DNA of 35,703 nt from Candidatus Phytoplasma pruni (GCF_013391955.1 NZ_JABUOH010000062.1:1-35703); one strand, 5' to 3'. Shown: positions 18,363-29,438, counted from the stretch's first letter. Notes: generated from the sequence alone by a model not told the origin. Program-made: numbers and translations.

Positions 18363-19024
18363 TATTCTAACGAAAAACTTTCTAAATTTACTTTTAAAAT
18401 AGGATTCAAAAAATACAAAATAAAACCAATCACTATATTTTGTAAAACAACAGATAATGTGTAATAACCAAAAATTAGTTTATATGGTAGATTAGAATCC
18501 TTGATAACGCTTTCGTATTCATGTAAAATTGCATGAGCCTGCTTATTATAAAGTAAAAAAGAAAAAATGGCATAAGAAATAATTTGAACAATTGCTATTA
18601 ACGACAAACTTCCTGCAATAACTTTACCTTGTGATAAATGTCTTAAATCTTTGCGGTGAAAAAAACCTGAAATAGTACAAGCTAAATAAGGCATCACAAA
18701 TACAAAAAATAATAAGCCTAAAAATAATACCGTTTTCGAATCTGTATCTTTTAAAAGCAATTCAAAAAAATGTCTATCCATCGCATATTCCATGCAAATA
18801 TGAATTGCTACATATAATAAATTAGAAAAGAAACTGAATTTCCATCCGAATAAAAATCCTATCAAAATAAGAGGTAATAATTCTATTCTTATTAAAGTAG
18901 TATGACAATGATGTCCGCCGTGAAATAATTTAACAAAGACCATCTCTAAAAAGAAAGAAATTGCTATAAGAAGTGAAACAACAATCATCTTTTTTAATAA
19001 AACTTGTTTCTTGTTTTTATTCAT
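18362..19024 (-). CDS. ECF transporter S component-like membrane protein (substrate unknown)
   Basis: A 220-residue integral membrane protein with about six hydrophobic segments. A segment resembling the ECF S-component signature (IELLPLILIGFLFGWKFSFF) lies at about residues 47-66, which is why I call it a substrate-binding subunit of an energy-coupling-factor vitamin importer. I start at ATG 19024 because AAAGGAAGGG lies just before it; an in-frame ATG at 19039 precedes that site. A motif HGGHHCH at residues 35-41, just after the first membrane segment, is unusual and could bind a metal. ECF S components usually share an ATPase/T-subunit module encoded elsewhere; none is seen here. The neighbour is lplA. 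Substrate class (vitamin or metal) is unresolved. Confidence 0.72.
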   Translation of the reverse strand: MNKNKKQVLLKKMIVVSLLIAISFFLEMVFVKLFHGGHHCHTTLIRIELLPLILIGFLFGWKFSFFSNLLYVAIHICMEYAMDRHFFELLLKDTDSKTVLFLGLLFFVFVMPYLACTISGFFHRKDLRHLSQGKVIAGSLSLIAIVQIISYAIFSFLLYNKQAHAILHEYESVIKDSNLPYKLIFGYYTLSVVLQNIVIGFILYFLNPILKVNLESFSLE

Positions 19025-19049
19025 ATCCCTTCCTTTCATTATACATTTT

Positions 19050-19087
19050 TTATTTCTATTTTTACTAAAAAGAGAAATAATTTTTTT
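19050..19087. other. Hairpin before the ECF gene, T-run on + strand
   Basis: TTATTTCT (19050-19057) and TTTTT pair with AAAAA and AGAAATAA (ending at 19080) with one mismatch. A run of T follows on the + strand only. It lies between two - strand genes, so as a terminator it would act on antisense transcription. Otherwise it is a structure in the lplA-ECF intergenic transcript. Confidence 0.4.
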
Positions 19088-19093
19088 ATTTTT

Positions 19094-20086
19094 TTAAATT
19101 AATAGTCCTTCTTCTAATAAAGATAATAAATCTTGATTATTAGCGTTTAAAATATAATCACCTATATGATGAGTTTTTAAGACTGTTTCTAAATCTTCTT
19201 TGCGATAATAAACATCGATAAATTGGTCCGTAAATAAGGTTAAATTATCTTCTTTATGAAAGAAATCGCCTCTTAAATTCATTTGTTGAATTTTACCTTG
19301 TTTTAAATCTAATAAAACTTCTAATTTGCCCCAAGGGAAATGTTTTTTCAAAGTTTTAGAATACTGAGGATGTTCAAAATATAACCAATTTTCGGAAGAA
19401 TATTTTTGCGCCAAGGTTTCAACTTTAGCTATTTCCTCTTCGCTGAGAACATATTCTTTTTGCGCTAAATCTTTTTCTAAATAACGTACTAATTCGTCTT
19501 TTGACATACCATCTAAATGGTCTTTTAAATTAGTCACCCGAGCAGAAACACTATCAATTCCTTTAGAAATTAATTTTTCATTACTTGGTGTAATACAACG
19601 TACCATTACGTCTATATCACAATTATACAGTAAAGTACCATGAATGATAATACCATTTTCGTTTTGTAAAAAAGCGTTTCCAGAGACTTTTTTACCATCT
19701 AACAAAATATCGTTTCTACCGCTAAAATATAAATCAACTCCTAATTTTTTAAAAGGGGAGATAATTTTATTCAAATGTTCTTTAAAAGTAAAATTTTGGT
19801 TTTTTCTTTTCGTAATGATGCTGTAAAGAGGAGTTTCCTCATCATTATAAACACATCCGCCACCAGTAGGACGACGAAAAAGATCAATCTTATGTTTTTT
19901 AACATAATCCAAATTAACTTCGTTTTCGATAACTTGGTTTTTACCTATTACAACTCCTTTAATAGTCCATAGAAAAAAAAAGACTTCATCCATATCTTTT
20001 AAAACATTGTTTAAAATATATTCTTCTAAGGCGTAATAAAAATAAGGTTTCAAATCTATATCTCTTCTAAATTTAACTAAAATCAT
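19094..20086 (-). CDS. lplA: Lipoate-protein ligase A
   Basis: A 330-residue enzyme that activates lipoate with ATP and attaches it to a lysine of E2 subunits (or GcvH), allowing use of host-derived lipoate. The lipoyl-AMP binding motif RRPTGGGCVYND is at residues 71-82. The catalytic Lys is in DGKKVSGNAF (Lys133, the same number as in the E. coli enzyme). The catalytic domain covers about 1-240, and a C-terminal accessory domain completes the full length. The ATG at 20086 follows AAAGGAAG. In phytoplasmas the likely client is pyruvate dehydrogenase (established for related organisms; its genes are not in this window). Confidence 0.95.
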   Translation of the reverse strand: MILVKFRRDIDLKPYFYYALEEYILNNVLKDMDEVFFFLWTIKGVVIGKNQVIENEVNLDYVKKHKIDLFRRPTGGGCVYNDEETPLYSIITKRKNQNFTFKEHLNKIISPFKKLGVDLYFSGRNDILLDGKKVSGNAFLQNENGIIIHGTLLYNCDIDVMVRCITPSNEKLISKGIDSVSARVTNLKDHLDGMSKDELVRYLEKDLAQKEYVLSEEEIAKVETLAQKYSSENWLYFEHPQYSKTLKKHFPWGKLEVLLDLKQGKIQQMNLRGDFFHKEDNLTLFTDQFIDVYYRKEDLETVLKTHHIGDYILNANNQDLLSLLEEGLLI

Positions 20087-20112
20087 TTTTTTACACTTCC
20101 TTTAAATAAATA

Positions 20113-20202
20113 AAAAAAATATCACTCTTATTTATATTATCATAAAAAATTATATAAACAATTTGATATAATAATTATTTAAAAAAAGAGCGATATTTTT
20201 TT
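20113..20202. repeat. Long inverted repeat between dnaJ and lplA
   Basis: The 17-base arm at 20113-20129 is the reverse complement of the arm at 20186-20202 with one mismatch that would be a G-U pair in RNA. Both arms carry A/T runs and the loop is 56 bases. It probably contains the transcription stop for the heat-shock operon and possibly the lplA promoter in its loop. Confidence 0.65.
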
Positions 20203-20225
20203 ATTTTTAAAGCTTAAATACCATG

Positions 20226-21341
20226 TTAAAAAAACCAAGACCTATTTTTTTTAACATTATTATTTAATCTATCTAATTCTTGTAATTTCAAAAATAGTTC
20301 TTTTTCAGTATTGCTGATTTTTGTAGGAGTTTTTACCTTAATAATAACATAATGATCTCCCTTACGAGAAGAATTTAAATAAGCAATTCCTTTGTTTTTC
20401 AATCTCATCTTAGTATCCGTTTGGGTACCTGCTGGGATTTTAAGTTCCACATCGCCATAAATAGTCGCTACACTAATAGTAGACCCTAAAACAGCTTGAT
20501 AAAAATCAATGAAAAGGGTAGTAATAATGTTGTTTTCATCTCTTTTAAAATGTTCATGCGGTCTTACTTTGATATCTACTAATAAATCACCGTTAGCAGC
20601 ACCTAAATGACCACCATTACCATTTTGAGGTGATTTTAAAGTCATACCATTTTCTACACCAGCCGGTATTTGCAAATTCATTTGTTTAACTTTTTTAACT
20701 CTTTTTTGTCCCTTACAAGAAGAACATTTGTGTAAAATAGTTTGTTTTTCGCCACGACATTGTGGACAAATTTGTTGAGAAGGGATATTGCCTAAAATAG
20801 TTTGTTGGTTAATAGTAACATAACCATTACCATGACAATAAGAACAAGTTTGTACGCTTTGAGCGTTTTTAGCCCCTGTCCCTTGACAATGTTGACAATC
20901 TTCTTCTACGTGGAATTTAATGTCTTTTTCCACTCCTAAAGCAGCTTCGAGAAAATCAATTGTAATTTCGATGTGCGAGTTGGAACCAACATTATCGTTA
21001 CGCCCTTGTCTTTTCGAACCAGAACCACCAAAGAAATTTTCAAAAAGATCTTCAAAGTTGAACGAGCCACCGCCGCCAAATCCTTCAAAACCACCGCCAA
21101 AACCGCCGAAACCACCAGCATCACCAGCGTGACCAAAACGATCATAATTAGCTTTTTTATTAGGGTCGTTTAAAGTTTGATAAGCTTCTTGCACTTCTTT
21201 GAATTTACTTTCAGCATCTGCCTCTTTAGAAACATCTGGATGAAATTTTTTAGAAAGTTTTCTATAAGCGGATTTAATTTCACTCGCACTAGCTTCTTTA
21301 GTTAAACCTAAAACGCTATAATAATCTTTTTTTTGTTTCAA
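20226..21341 (-). CDS. dnaJ: Chaperone DnaJ (Hsp40)
   Basis: A 371-residue co-chaperone that delivers unfolded proteins to DnaK and stimulates its ATPase. The J domain with the HPD triad is at residues 34-36. A Gly/Phe-rich linker covers about 75-110. The zinc-finger region has four repeats (CQHCQGTG, CSYCHGNG, CPQCRGEK, CSSCKGQK); the last two lack the usual second glycine but keep all eight cysteines. Substrate-binding C-terminal domains follow. Translation begins with TTG at 21341, supported by TTAGGAG eight bases upstream. It is the last gene of the hrcA operon, 99 bases after dnaK with a hairpin in between, so it may be made at lower levels than dnaK. Confidence 0.96.
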   Translation of the reverse strand: MKQKKDYYSVLGLTKEASASEIKSAYRKLSKKFHPDVSKEADAESKFKEVQEAYQTLNDPNKKANYDRFGHAGDAGGFGGFGGGFEGFGGGGSFNFEDLFENFFGGSGSKRQGRNDNVGSNSHIEITIDFLEAALGVEKDIKFHVEEDCQHCQGTGAKNAQSVQTCSYCHGNGYVTINQQTILGNIPSQQICPQCRGEKQTILHKCSSCKGQKRVKKVKQMNLQIPAGVENGMTLKSPQNGNGGHLGAANGDLLVDIKVRPHEHFKRDENNIITTLFIDFYQAVLGSTISVATIYGDVELKIPAGTQTDTKMRLKNKGIAYLNSSRKGDHYVIIKVKTPTKISNTEKELFLKLQELDRLNNNVKKNRSWFF

Positions 21342-21384
21342 AATAAATCTCCTAATTAGAATAATAATTTATGATAATAAAAGA

Positions 21385-21417
21385 AACCAAAAAAAGTCAT
21401 AACGGCTTTTTTTGGTT
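21385..21417 (-). terminator. Hairpin between dnaK and dnaJ, probable partial terminator
   Basis: A 14-pair stem (21385-21398 with 21404-21417, one wobble) with a 5-base loop lies just after dnaK. On the - strand it ends in a T-run, so it should terminate or attenuate part of the heat-shock transcript before dnaJ. Confidence 0.65.
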
Positions 21418-21440
21418 CATTAAAATATTAAATTAGATTA

Positions 21441-24024
<2,584 letters not shown>

Positions 24025-24058
24025 GTAAAAATAAACTCCTCTTTATTCCAATTTATAA

Positions 24059-25084
24059 TTATTTTTTGTCATATAGCTGCGACAAATGAGCGGATAAATA
24101 TTCCAAAAGGGGAACAATTTCTTGAAAATTCATGATAGTCGGTCCTAAAATAGCAATTGATCCTTTTTCATTTTCATTAATATCATAAGGAATAGAAATA
24201 ATCATAAATTTATTGTACGGCATTAAGCTAATTTGATTAGCAAATTTATAAATAACTTCTTCAGAATTAAAGAAAATTCTGTTTAATTCTTCATTTTCTA
24301 ATATTTTAAAAATGTCTTTCGCGGAAGTGAGGTCTTTGCATTCCGAATTATCGTAAAAATTAGAAACACCGTATACATAAAAATTATCAGTCGCAAAATT
24401 ATAAAAGATTTCGACCAAAGATTGTACCAGTTGTTCTTTATATTCGATATATGCTGCAAAAACGGTAGCAACCACATCACTTTCCAGAATTTCTATTGCT
24501 TCGTGCAAATATTTACCAATTAAAAAATGGTTTAATTCTGTAAATATGATTTGTAAATCTTGCAATGATAATTCGCTATCTTTTTCTAAAACAATATTTT
24601 GATGTTGAACATTACCATTATCGGTTACAACCAAAATAAGGGCTTGTTCTAAATTTAAAGGAATCAAATCGATTTTATTAATTTTATTAGTTTTTAAAAC
24701 ATCAGGACCTATCATTAAAGTCGCATAATTGGTTAAATTACTTAATAGTTCTAAAACTTCTTTAATAATTTTTTCTTTATTTAAACTTTTTTTATTTAAA
24801 ATTTGGTCAAATAAAGAAATCATTTGAATAGTTTCATTATTGCGTGTTATTAAATTATTAAAATAAAAAGCATAGCCTTTTAAAGAAGGTATTCTGCCGC
24901 TAGATTTATGAGTTTTTTTTAAATAACCTTTTTTTTCCAATTGTACCATATCATAACGAATTGTAGCGCTGGAAAAGTTTAAATAAGGTAGACTCGCTAG
25001 TAGCTTAGAACCAACAGGTTGATCTTCTTTGGAATAATTTTCAACAACGGCCTTTAAAATTAATCTTTTTCTATCAGAAAGCAA
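24059..25084 (-). CDS. hrcA: Heat-shock repressor HrcA
   Basis: A 341-residue repressor that binds the CIRCE operator and is stabilised by GroE in Bacillus. The N-terminal winged helix includes SSATIRYDMVQLEKKGYL near residues 38-55, followed by a SSGRIPSLKGYAFY block. The remainder is the family's GAF-like and dimerisation region. I choose TTG at 25084 (LLSDRKRLIL) because AAGGAG lies eight bases upstream. Upstream in-frame codons to 25156 run through the operator and promoter and cannot be coding. It is the first gene of hrcA-grpE-dnaK-dnaJ and should autoregulate through the CIRCE between its promoter and start. Confidence 0.95.
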   Translation of the reverse strand: MLSDRKRLILKAVVENYSKEDQPVGSKLLASLPYLNFSSATIRYDMVQLEKKGYLKKTHKSSGRIPSLKGYAFYFNNLITRNNETIQMISLFDQILNKKSLNKEKIIKEVLELLSNLTNYATLMIGPDVLKTNKINKIDLIPLNLEQALILVVTDNGNVQHQNIVLEKDSELSLQDLQIIFTELNHFLIGKYLHEAIEILESDVVATVFAAYIEYKEQLVQSLVEIFYNFATDNFYVYGVSNFYDNSECKDLTSAKDIFKILENEELNRIFFNSEEVIYKFANQISLMPYNKFMIISIPYDINENEKGSIAILGPTIMNFQEIVPLLEYLSAHLSQLYDKK

Positions 25085-25096
25085 TATAATAACTCC

Positions 25097-25123
25097 TTGG
25101 CACTCATTTAATATGACTGCTAA
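25097..25123 (-). promoter_or_regulatory. CIRCE operator of the hrcA-grpE-dnaK-dnaJ operon
   Basis: TTGGCACTC, nine bases, then GACTGCTAA. The CIRCE consensus is TTAGCACTC-N9-GAGTGCTAA, so each arm has one mismatch and the spacing is exact. It lies directly downstream of the -10 box, the normal place for HrcA repression. Confidence 0.92.
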
Positions 25124-25127
25124 TATT

Positions 25128-25156
25128 ATTATATTAGTTTTTATATCAAATGTCAA
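25128..25156 (-). promoter_or_regulatory. Near-consensus sigma-A promoter of the hrcA operon
   Basis: On the - strand TTGACA (complement of 25151-25156) and TATAAT (complement of 25128-25133) are separated by exactly 17 bases. This is the best promoter in the window and is followed at once by CIRCE. Confidence 0.92.
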
Positions 25157-25232
25157 GCATAAAATTGTAAAAAAGTTATTTTTTTCTTTTTTTTAAAAAT
25201 AAGTCTCTTTTTTTCTCAGATAAAAATTAGTA

Positions 25233-25238
25233 TATAAT
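25233..25238 (+). promoter_or_regulatory. Possible -10 box for the trypsin-like protease gene
   Basis: TATAAT at 25233-25238 lies about 90 bases before the ATG at 25328, with no clear -35 hexamer. It is offered as the likeliest promoter because the region is divergent from the hrcA operon. Confidence 0.4.
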
Positions 25239-25327
25239 ATAGTTAAGAGCTTAAAAAACAATTCTATTTATTTTGTAAAGTTAAAAACATCATAAAAATA
25301 AAGAAAGGAGGAAGACAAAATAACTTT

Positions 25328-28219
25328 ATGCACGTGAATAAAATACCCAAAAAATACTTATTCATTTCTTTTTTTATCTTTTTATTAGCCGGTTTTTTTT
25401 ATTACCGGATGATTTTTAACTTGGGAACACAACCGATAAACCTTTTTCATTATAACAAAAATAATAAAGAGGCTTTAAAATTAAAAGAGAAATACGACAC
25501 TATTGAAAAAATTCACAAAAACATCCAAACTATTTTTGAAAAAGAAAAAAACAAAGAAAAACCCACTTCTTCTTACGAATTAAAAAGACATAAATTGCAT
25601 ATTGGTGAAACGGTATACGCTTTTACCTTAGATACGACAGAAAATATCAAACCATTCCAAGAAGGTATCATAAGCGAAGATTATGACGAAAATAATACCC
25701 ATTATTTACCTATCTCTATTAAAGGTAAAAATAATAAAATTTTTTTTAACACCAAAGGCGAATTCATCGGTATTTCTTTACCTGATAAAAAGAATAAAAA
25801 TAACAAAACCGAAATTAACTATATTATCACTTCTAACAGTATGTATAATTTTTTAAAATGTATCCGTACCATAGAGGATGATGATGAATTTTTCCCAAAA
25901 GAAGATGCGTATAATAAATTTTTTTTACCAATCGAGATCAAAGAAAAAGACCAAGAAAACAAAAAATTTAATATTTTCTTAGATCAAAACGGGCTTTTTT
26001 TAGGTTTAATTCATCAAAATTTTCCAGAAAAAGTGATCTCTTTTGAACAACATTTAAAAAAATACTTATTTGATACCTATTGTTCAGCCTCTTTAAAAAA
26101 TATTGAAAAACCACATCATACAGAATTACCTACTAAAGCGATTTCTCCTTCAGAAGATCCGTCTCTTTCGGAAACAGAAGATTTAGCAAGCAAAATCCGC
26201 TCTTTATCGAAACTTAATTTTTTAATCACTTATAAAGATTTTCTAGGTTCGGGTTTTATTTGGGACATAGGTATAATTCCAAATAACGATACAGGAAAAA
26301 TAACATATAAATATTATCTTTTGACGAATCGCCACGTGATAGAACATGCTCGTAAAGGCGAACCTATCTATCTTTTTAACCACGAATTTAAGCATAAAAA
26401 AGCTTCCGTATTTAATTATATTGACAATAAGCGGGATACAGATGACATAGGTATTGTCACTTTTAGAGATCCTAGCCGTGACTTATTTCAAAAAGTAAAA
26501 GACATTTTAAAAACAGCAAAACAACCTTTTTCCCAACCAGAACCATCTCTACCTTTAAAAGAAGGGGAAGATATTTATAGCATGGGCTCTCAATTGATAA
26601 AAAACCCTAAAATACCTTTCACTTTTGTATACGAAAACGAAAGACCACAAATTCAAGAAAATAATTATCGTTTTTTCGGTTCCGGATGGCCTTATGTCAA
26701 CCCTATTTCTCAAAGTCCTAGACAATATCCAGAAATTAATTTATTGAAAAAAGGTAGTATTATTTATCATAATGAAAAAGAAATTAATTTCAATATTCAA
26801 ATTGATAGTGGCAATAGCGGAGGAATGGTGTTTAATAATAAAGGTCAAATTATAGGGATGAATAGAAGTGTTCTTCAAGGAGATAAAACCACCGATAGTT
26901 TTTCCCAAGCAATCAACATTCTCCATATTAACGAAAGATTTGAAGAAATGAAACAAAGGTCTCGAGGAAATCCTACTTTGGAAGATAAAGAATACCAAAC
27001 TAGTTTGCAAAAGAAAATAAATCTTTTTCAAAAGAAATTTAAAGACAACGAACCTAGCAAAATAAATTTTTTTGTTCAAGATTTATTACTCTTGGATCAA
27101 AAAACAATCGTTTTTTCTTCCTCTTCTCAAAAGAAGACCAAAGAACAAAACAAATTTTTGATTGATTTAGTCGGTAATTACGATTATAAAGAAGAAATCT
27201 TTTTCATGGACCCTTTTCAAGAAGATGTAGAAATTCGCTTAAACAAAATAGATAGCAAAAGGGGAGGTGAAAACTTAGAATTAATTATACAAAAACGCAA
27301 TAAAGAAACTGAAAAAATCACCGCTACTTACACTCATACATTTAATAACTATGCTTTACGTAAAGGTGATAACTCTTTTTTATCTTTAGAATTAAAAAAA
27401 GCCCCCAAAAAAGACAAGATAGATGACTCAGACAAAATCAAAAATTCTTTAATCGTTTGGAATAAAGCCAATGGTCAAAACGGTAATGGTGTTATTCTTC
27501 ATCGACAAACACTAGCCAATAATAAATTTTTATATTATGTTTTATCCAATTACAATACTGATTATGAATTGGAAGAACACAAAAAAGAAAAGATGGATAA
27601 TTGGGTCAATAACTTTATCAATATTTTTTCCGATGAAATTGATATTATCGCCTCTACTCCAGATGAAGGTAAAAGAAAAGAAAAAGGACATTTACAAAGT
27701 TTTCTCTTTGATAAAAATGATTTAATTTTATTGACTTTTGAATCTGATTATAATTATCCTCCGGCGGAAATGACCAAAATTACGGATCTACAAATAGGAC
27801 AAGAAGTTTATTATCTATTCAATTCAGATAATAAAGTTAATTTCCCTCAATTTTTCAAAAGCAAAGTCGGCAGTATAAAAGGAGACACGGCTTTATTTGA
27901 TTCTGTTTTCAACTTAAAACATAAAAAGAAAAAATTAAATTTTCTTTTTTTTGATAAAGATAATCGTTTTATCGGGATCAATGATATTGTCAGTGATAAT
28001 TTTAACACTCCGCTGCATTTTGTTAAAACTTCTAATATCCAAGAGAAAAGTGTGGTGGAATTATTCCGTTATCAAAAATTAAAAAATAACGCTAACCAAA
28101 TTTTTTCCATTATTTTCTTAAATATTATCCTTTTTCTTGTCATTATCTTTTTACCAAATAACGGCAATAAAACACAAAAAAATGGAAACAAATCCATATT
28201 TCCTCTTGACTTCCATTAA
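25328..28219 (+). CDS. Membrane-bound trypsin-like (DegP-type) serine protease with degenerate flanking domains
   Basis: A 963-residue protein with membrane segments at both ends (about residues 10-31 and 925-942). Basic flanks inside predict the whole body outside. The central region (about 296-545) is a chymotrypsin-fold protease with a complete triad: His336 in TNRHVIEH, Asp373 in TDDIGIV, Ser497 in IDSGNSGG. Stretches near 90-150, 195-245 and 820-900 resemble the second half of that fold (VYYL/IGIN-type strands) but lack the serine, so they look like inactive copies. ATG 25328 follows AAAGGAGG at a long 16 bases. It is followed by a terminator and then a coiled-coil gene of similar topology. 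It is likely a surface protease; substrate unknown. Confidence 0.88.
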   Translation: MHVNKIPKKYLFISFFIFLLAGFFYYRMIFNLGTQPINLFHYNKNNKEALKLKEKYDTIEKIHKNIQTIFEKEKNKEKPTSSYELKRHKLHIGETVYAFTLDTTENIKPFQEGIISEDYDENNTHYLPISIKGKNNKIFFNTKGEFIGISLPDKKNKNNKTEINYIITSNSMYNFLKCIRTIEDDDEFFPKEDAYNKFFLPIEIKEKDQENKKFNIFLDQNGLFLGLIHQNFPEKVISFEQHLKKYLFDTYCSASLKNIEKPHHTELPTKAISPSEDPSLSETEDLASKIRSLSKLNFLITYKDFLGSGFIWDIGIIPNNDTGKITYKYYLLTNRHVIEHARKGEPIYLFNHEFKHKKASVFNYIDNKRDTDDIGIVTFRDPSRDLFQKVKDILKTAKQPFSQPEPSLPLKEGEDIYSMGSQLIKNPKIPFTFVYENERPQIQENNYRFFGSGWPYVNPISQSPRQYPEINLLKKGSIIYHNEKEINFNIQIDSGNSGGMVFNNKGQIIGMNRSVLQGDKTTDSFSQAINILHINERFEEMKQRSRGNPTLEDKEYQTSLQKKINLFQKKFKDNEPSKINFFVQDLLLLDQKTIVFSSSSQKKTKEQNKFLIDLVGNYDYKEEIFFMDPFQEDVEIRLNKIDSKRGGENLELIIQKRNKETEKITATYTHTFNNYALRKGDNSFLSLELKKAPKKDKIDDSDKIKNSLIVWNKANGQNGNGVILHRQTLANNKFLYYVLSNYNTDYELEEHKKEKMDNWVNNFINIFSDEIDIIASTPDEGKRKEKGHLQSFLFDKNDLILLTFESDYNYPPAEMTKITDLQIGQEVYYLFNSDNKVNFPQFFKSKVGSIKGDTALFDSVFNLKHKKKKLNFLFFDKDNRFIGINDIVSDNFNTPLHFVKTSNIQEKSVVELFRYQKLKNNANQIFSIIFLNIILFLVIIFLPNNGNKTQKNGNKSIFPLDFH

Positions 28220-28234
28220 CTAAATTCCCAATAA

Positions 28235-28299
28235 GAAAACCTTCCCCAACTCATCTAAAAGTTAGACTAAAAATGAGTCCTCGGAGGTTTTCTTTTTTT
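28235..28299 (+). terminator. Terminator of the trypsin-like protease gene
   Basis: GAAAACCTTCCCCAACTCAT pairs imperfectly with ATGAGTCCTCGGAGGTTTTC (28273-28292), then TTTTTTT. It begins 16 bases after the stop codon. Confidence 0.8.
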
Positions 28300-28318
28300 A
28301 TTTTTATAAATCTTTCTA

Positions 28319-28327
28319 TGTTATAAT
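28319..28327 (+). promoter_or_regulatory. Extended -10 promoter candidate TGTTATAAT
   Basis: TGTTATAAT fits the extended -10 pattern TGNTATAAT and has no good -35. It lies between the terminator above and the next + strand gene, giving that gene its own transcript. Confidence 0.55.
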
Positions 28328-28391
28328 GCAAGCGGATAATATTTGCTTTTTAATATTGAATTTAGGAAAAGAAACGTTCAAAATTGCTAAT

Positions 28392-28592
28392 ATGATCCAT
28401 TTTACGTATCAAACTTAAATTAGAAAAGAGTTTAGAACAATAAATAATCATCATTCCAACATATCACACCAAAAAGAAATTAAAAAAATCTTTATCCTCC
28501 TTTCGACCCTTTTTATTTTAGTTTTTATCAATAATCAGCGTCTTTTCGGGACTAAAAATAATTTAGAGAACGTCATTCCCATACACCAAGAG
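28392..28592 (+). other. In-frame upstream extension coding a membrane segment, with no normal start
   Basis: The frame of the 28593 gene is open back to 28419 and encodes a basic stretch, then a hydrophobic segment (IFILLSTLFILVFI), exactly the N-terminal anchor seen in neighbouring proteins. No ATG, GTG or TTG precedes it in frame except ATG 28392, from which it is separated by TAA at 28416-28418. Either a rare start (ATT 28419, or ATA 28440 after AGAAAAGAG) is used, or the gene has a nonsense change. Confidence 0.6.
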
Positions 28593-29438
28593 TTGTTAAA
28601 TAATAAAGAAATAGCGGAAAGAGAATTAGGGATTGCTAAAAAATTAAACCAACTCATTCAAAACCCAAAAGAAGATCATTCAGAATTTGATCGATTTATC
28701 GATAGTTTAGAAAATAAACAAGATTCGCAAACAATTATCAGCCAATGGGAAGCTTGTGAAAAACAATTCCAAACAGCATCAGAAACAAAAGAACAGGAAA
28801 TAGAAGCGGGAAAAGAAGAACAACCCACTTTTAACGATTTATTAACTTTATTCCACGATGTTAACGAAGAATTTAAAAAAATCATCACTCGACTCAAAAA
28901 ATACAATACCAAATTAACCAAACAAATGGCAGAAGAAAAACAAAAAGCAGTCCAAGAATGGTTATCATTAGTGGATCTATCTGCGGGCAACAACGAAGCC
29001 TTAATCGCTTTAAAAAAAGAGATTGCCGAACAAATCCAAAATCTTGAATCAGAAAGCAGCGCTTTATCTTTGATGAAAAAAGGTAACGATTTATTTGAAA
29101 GTTACGAAATAGAGGATAAAAGCAACTCTGTCAATAATAAATTAGACCGCGCTAAACTTTATTTTGAAGACGCTTTACAAAAATATAATCAAATAAAAGA
29201 AAAATTAAAATCATTTGTGGATTACACATTAGAAAAACCCCAAGAAAAAAACACTCAATTAGAACGTTTAGAAAAAAATCAAAAAGCCTTAGAAACATGG
29301 CAAAACATTTTATTCATCCTAATTATCTTTCATTTGCTTATATCCGCTTTATGTATAATTTTTCTTTCTTTTAAAAACAAACAAAAGAAAGGTTTTTTTC
29401 CTGAAAAACAAGAGCCAAACCTTAATGCAGAATCATAA
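28593..29438 (+). CDS. Coiled-coil membrane protein, unknown function (true start probably upstream)
   Basis: At least 281 residues from a TTG at 28593, but no ribosome binding site supports that codon. The frame extends upstream to include a membrane anchor, giving about 340 residues. The body is helical and Glu/Lys/Gln-rich, with probable coiled coil at about 70-130 and 180-240. A C-terminal hydrophobic segment (WQNILFILIIFHLLISALCI, about 241-260) is followed by a basic tail. With the upstream anchor, topology would match the trypsin-like protease just before it: both ends inside, body outside. I recognise no family and no catalytic motif. It could be a partner or adaptor of the protease, but that rests only on adjacency and topology. 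Confidence 0.65.
   Translation: MLNNKEIAERELGIAKKLNQLIQNPKEDHSEFDRFIDSLENKQDSQTIISQWEACEKQFQTASETKEQEIEAGKEEQPTFNDLLTLFHDVNEEFKKIITRLKKYNTKLTKQMAEEKQKAVQEWLSLVDLSAGNNEALIALKKEIAEQIQNLESESSALSLMKKGNDLFESYEIEDKSNSVNNKLDRAKLYFEDALQKYNQIKEKLKSFVDYTLEKPQEKNTQLERLEKNQKALETWQNILFILIIFHLLISALCIIFLSFKNKQKKGFFPEKQEPNLNAES

Noticed and set aside
20920-21173. Open frames opposite the dnaJ Gly/Phe region (Pro-rich or Val/Thr-rich)
   Set aside because: They are antisense or shifted images of the repetitive Gly-rich coding sequence. They have no ribosome binding site and lie fully within dnaJ.
26741-27079. 112-codon - strand frame inside the trypsin-like protease gene
   Set aside because: It is antisense to the region around the catalytic serine, which is clearly coding on the + strand.
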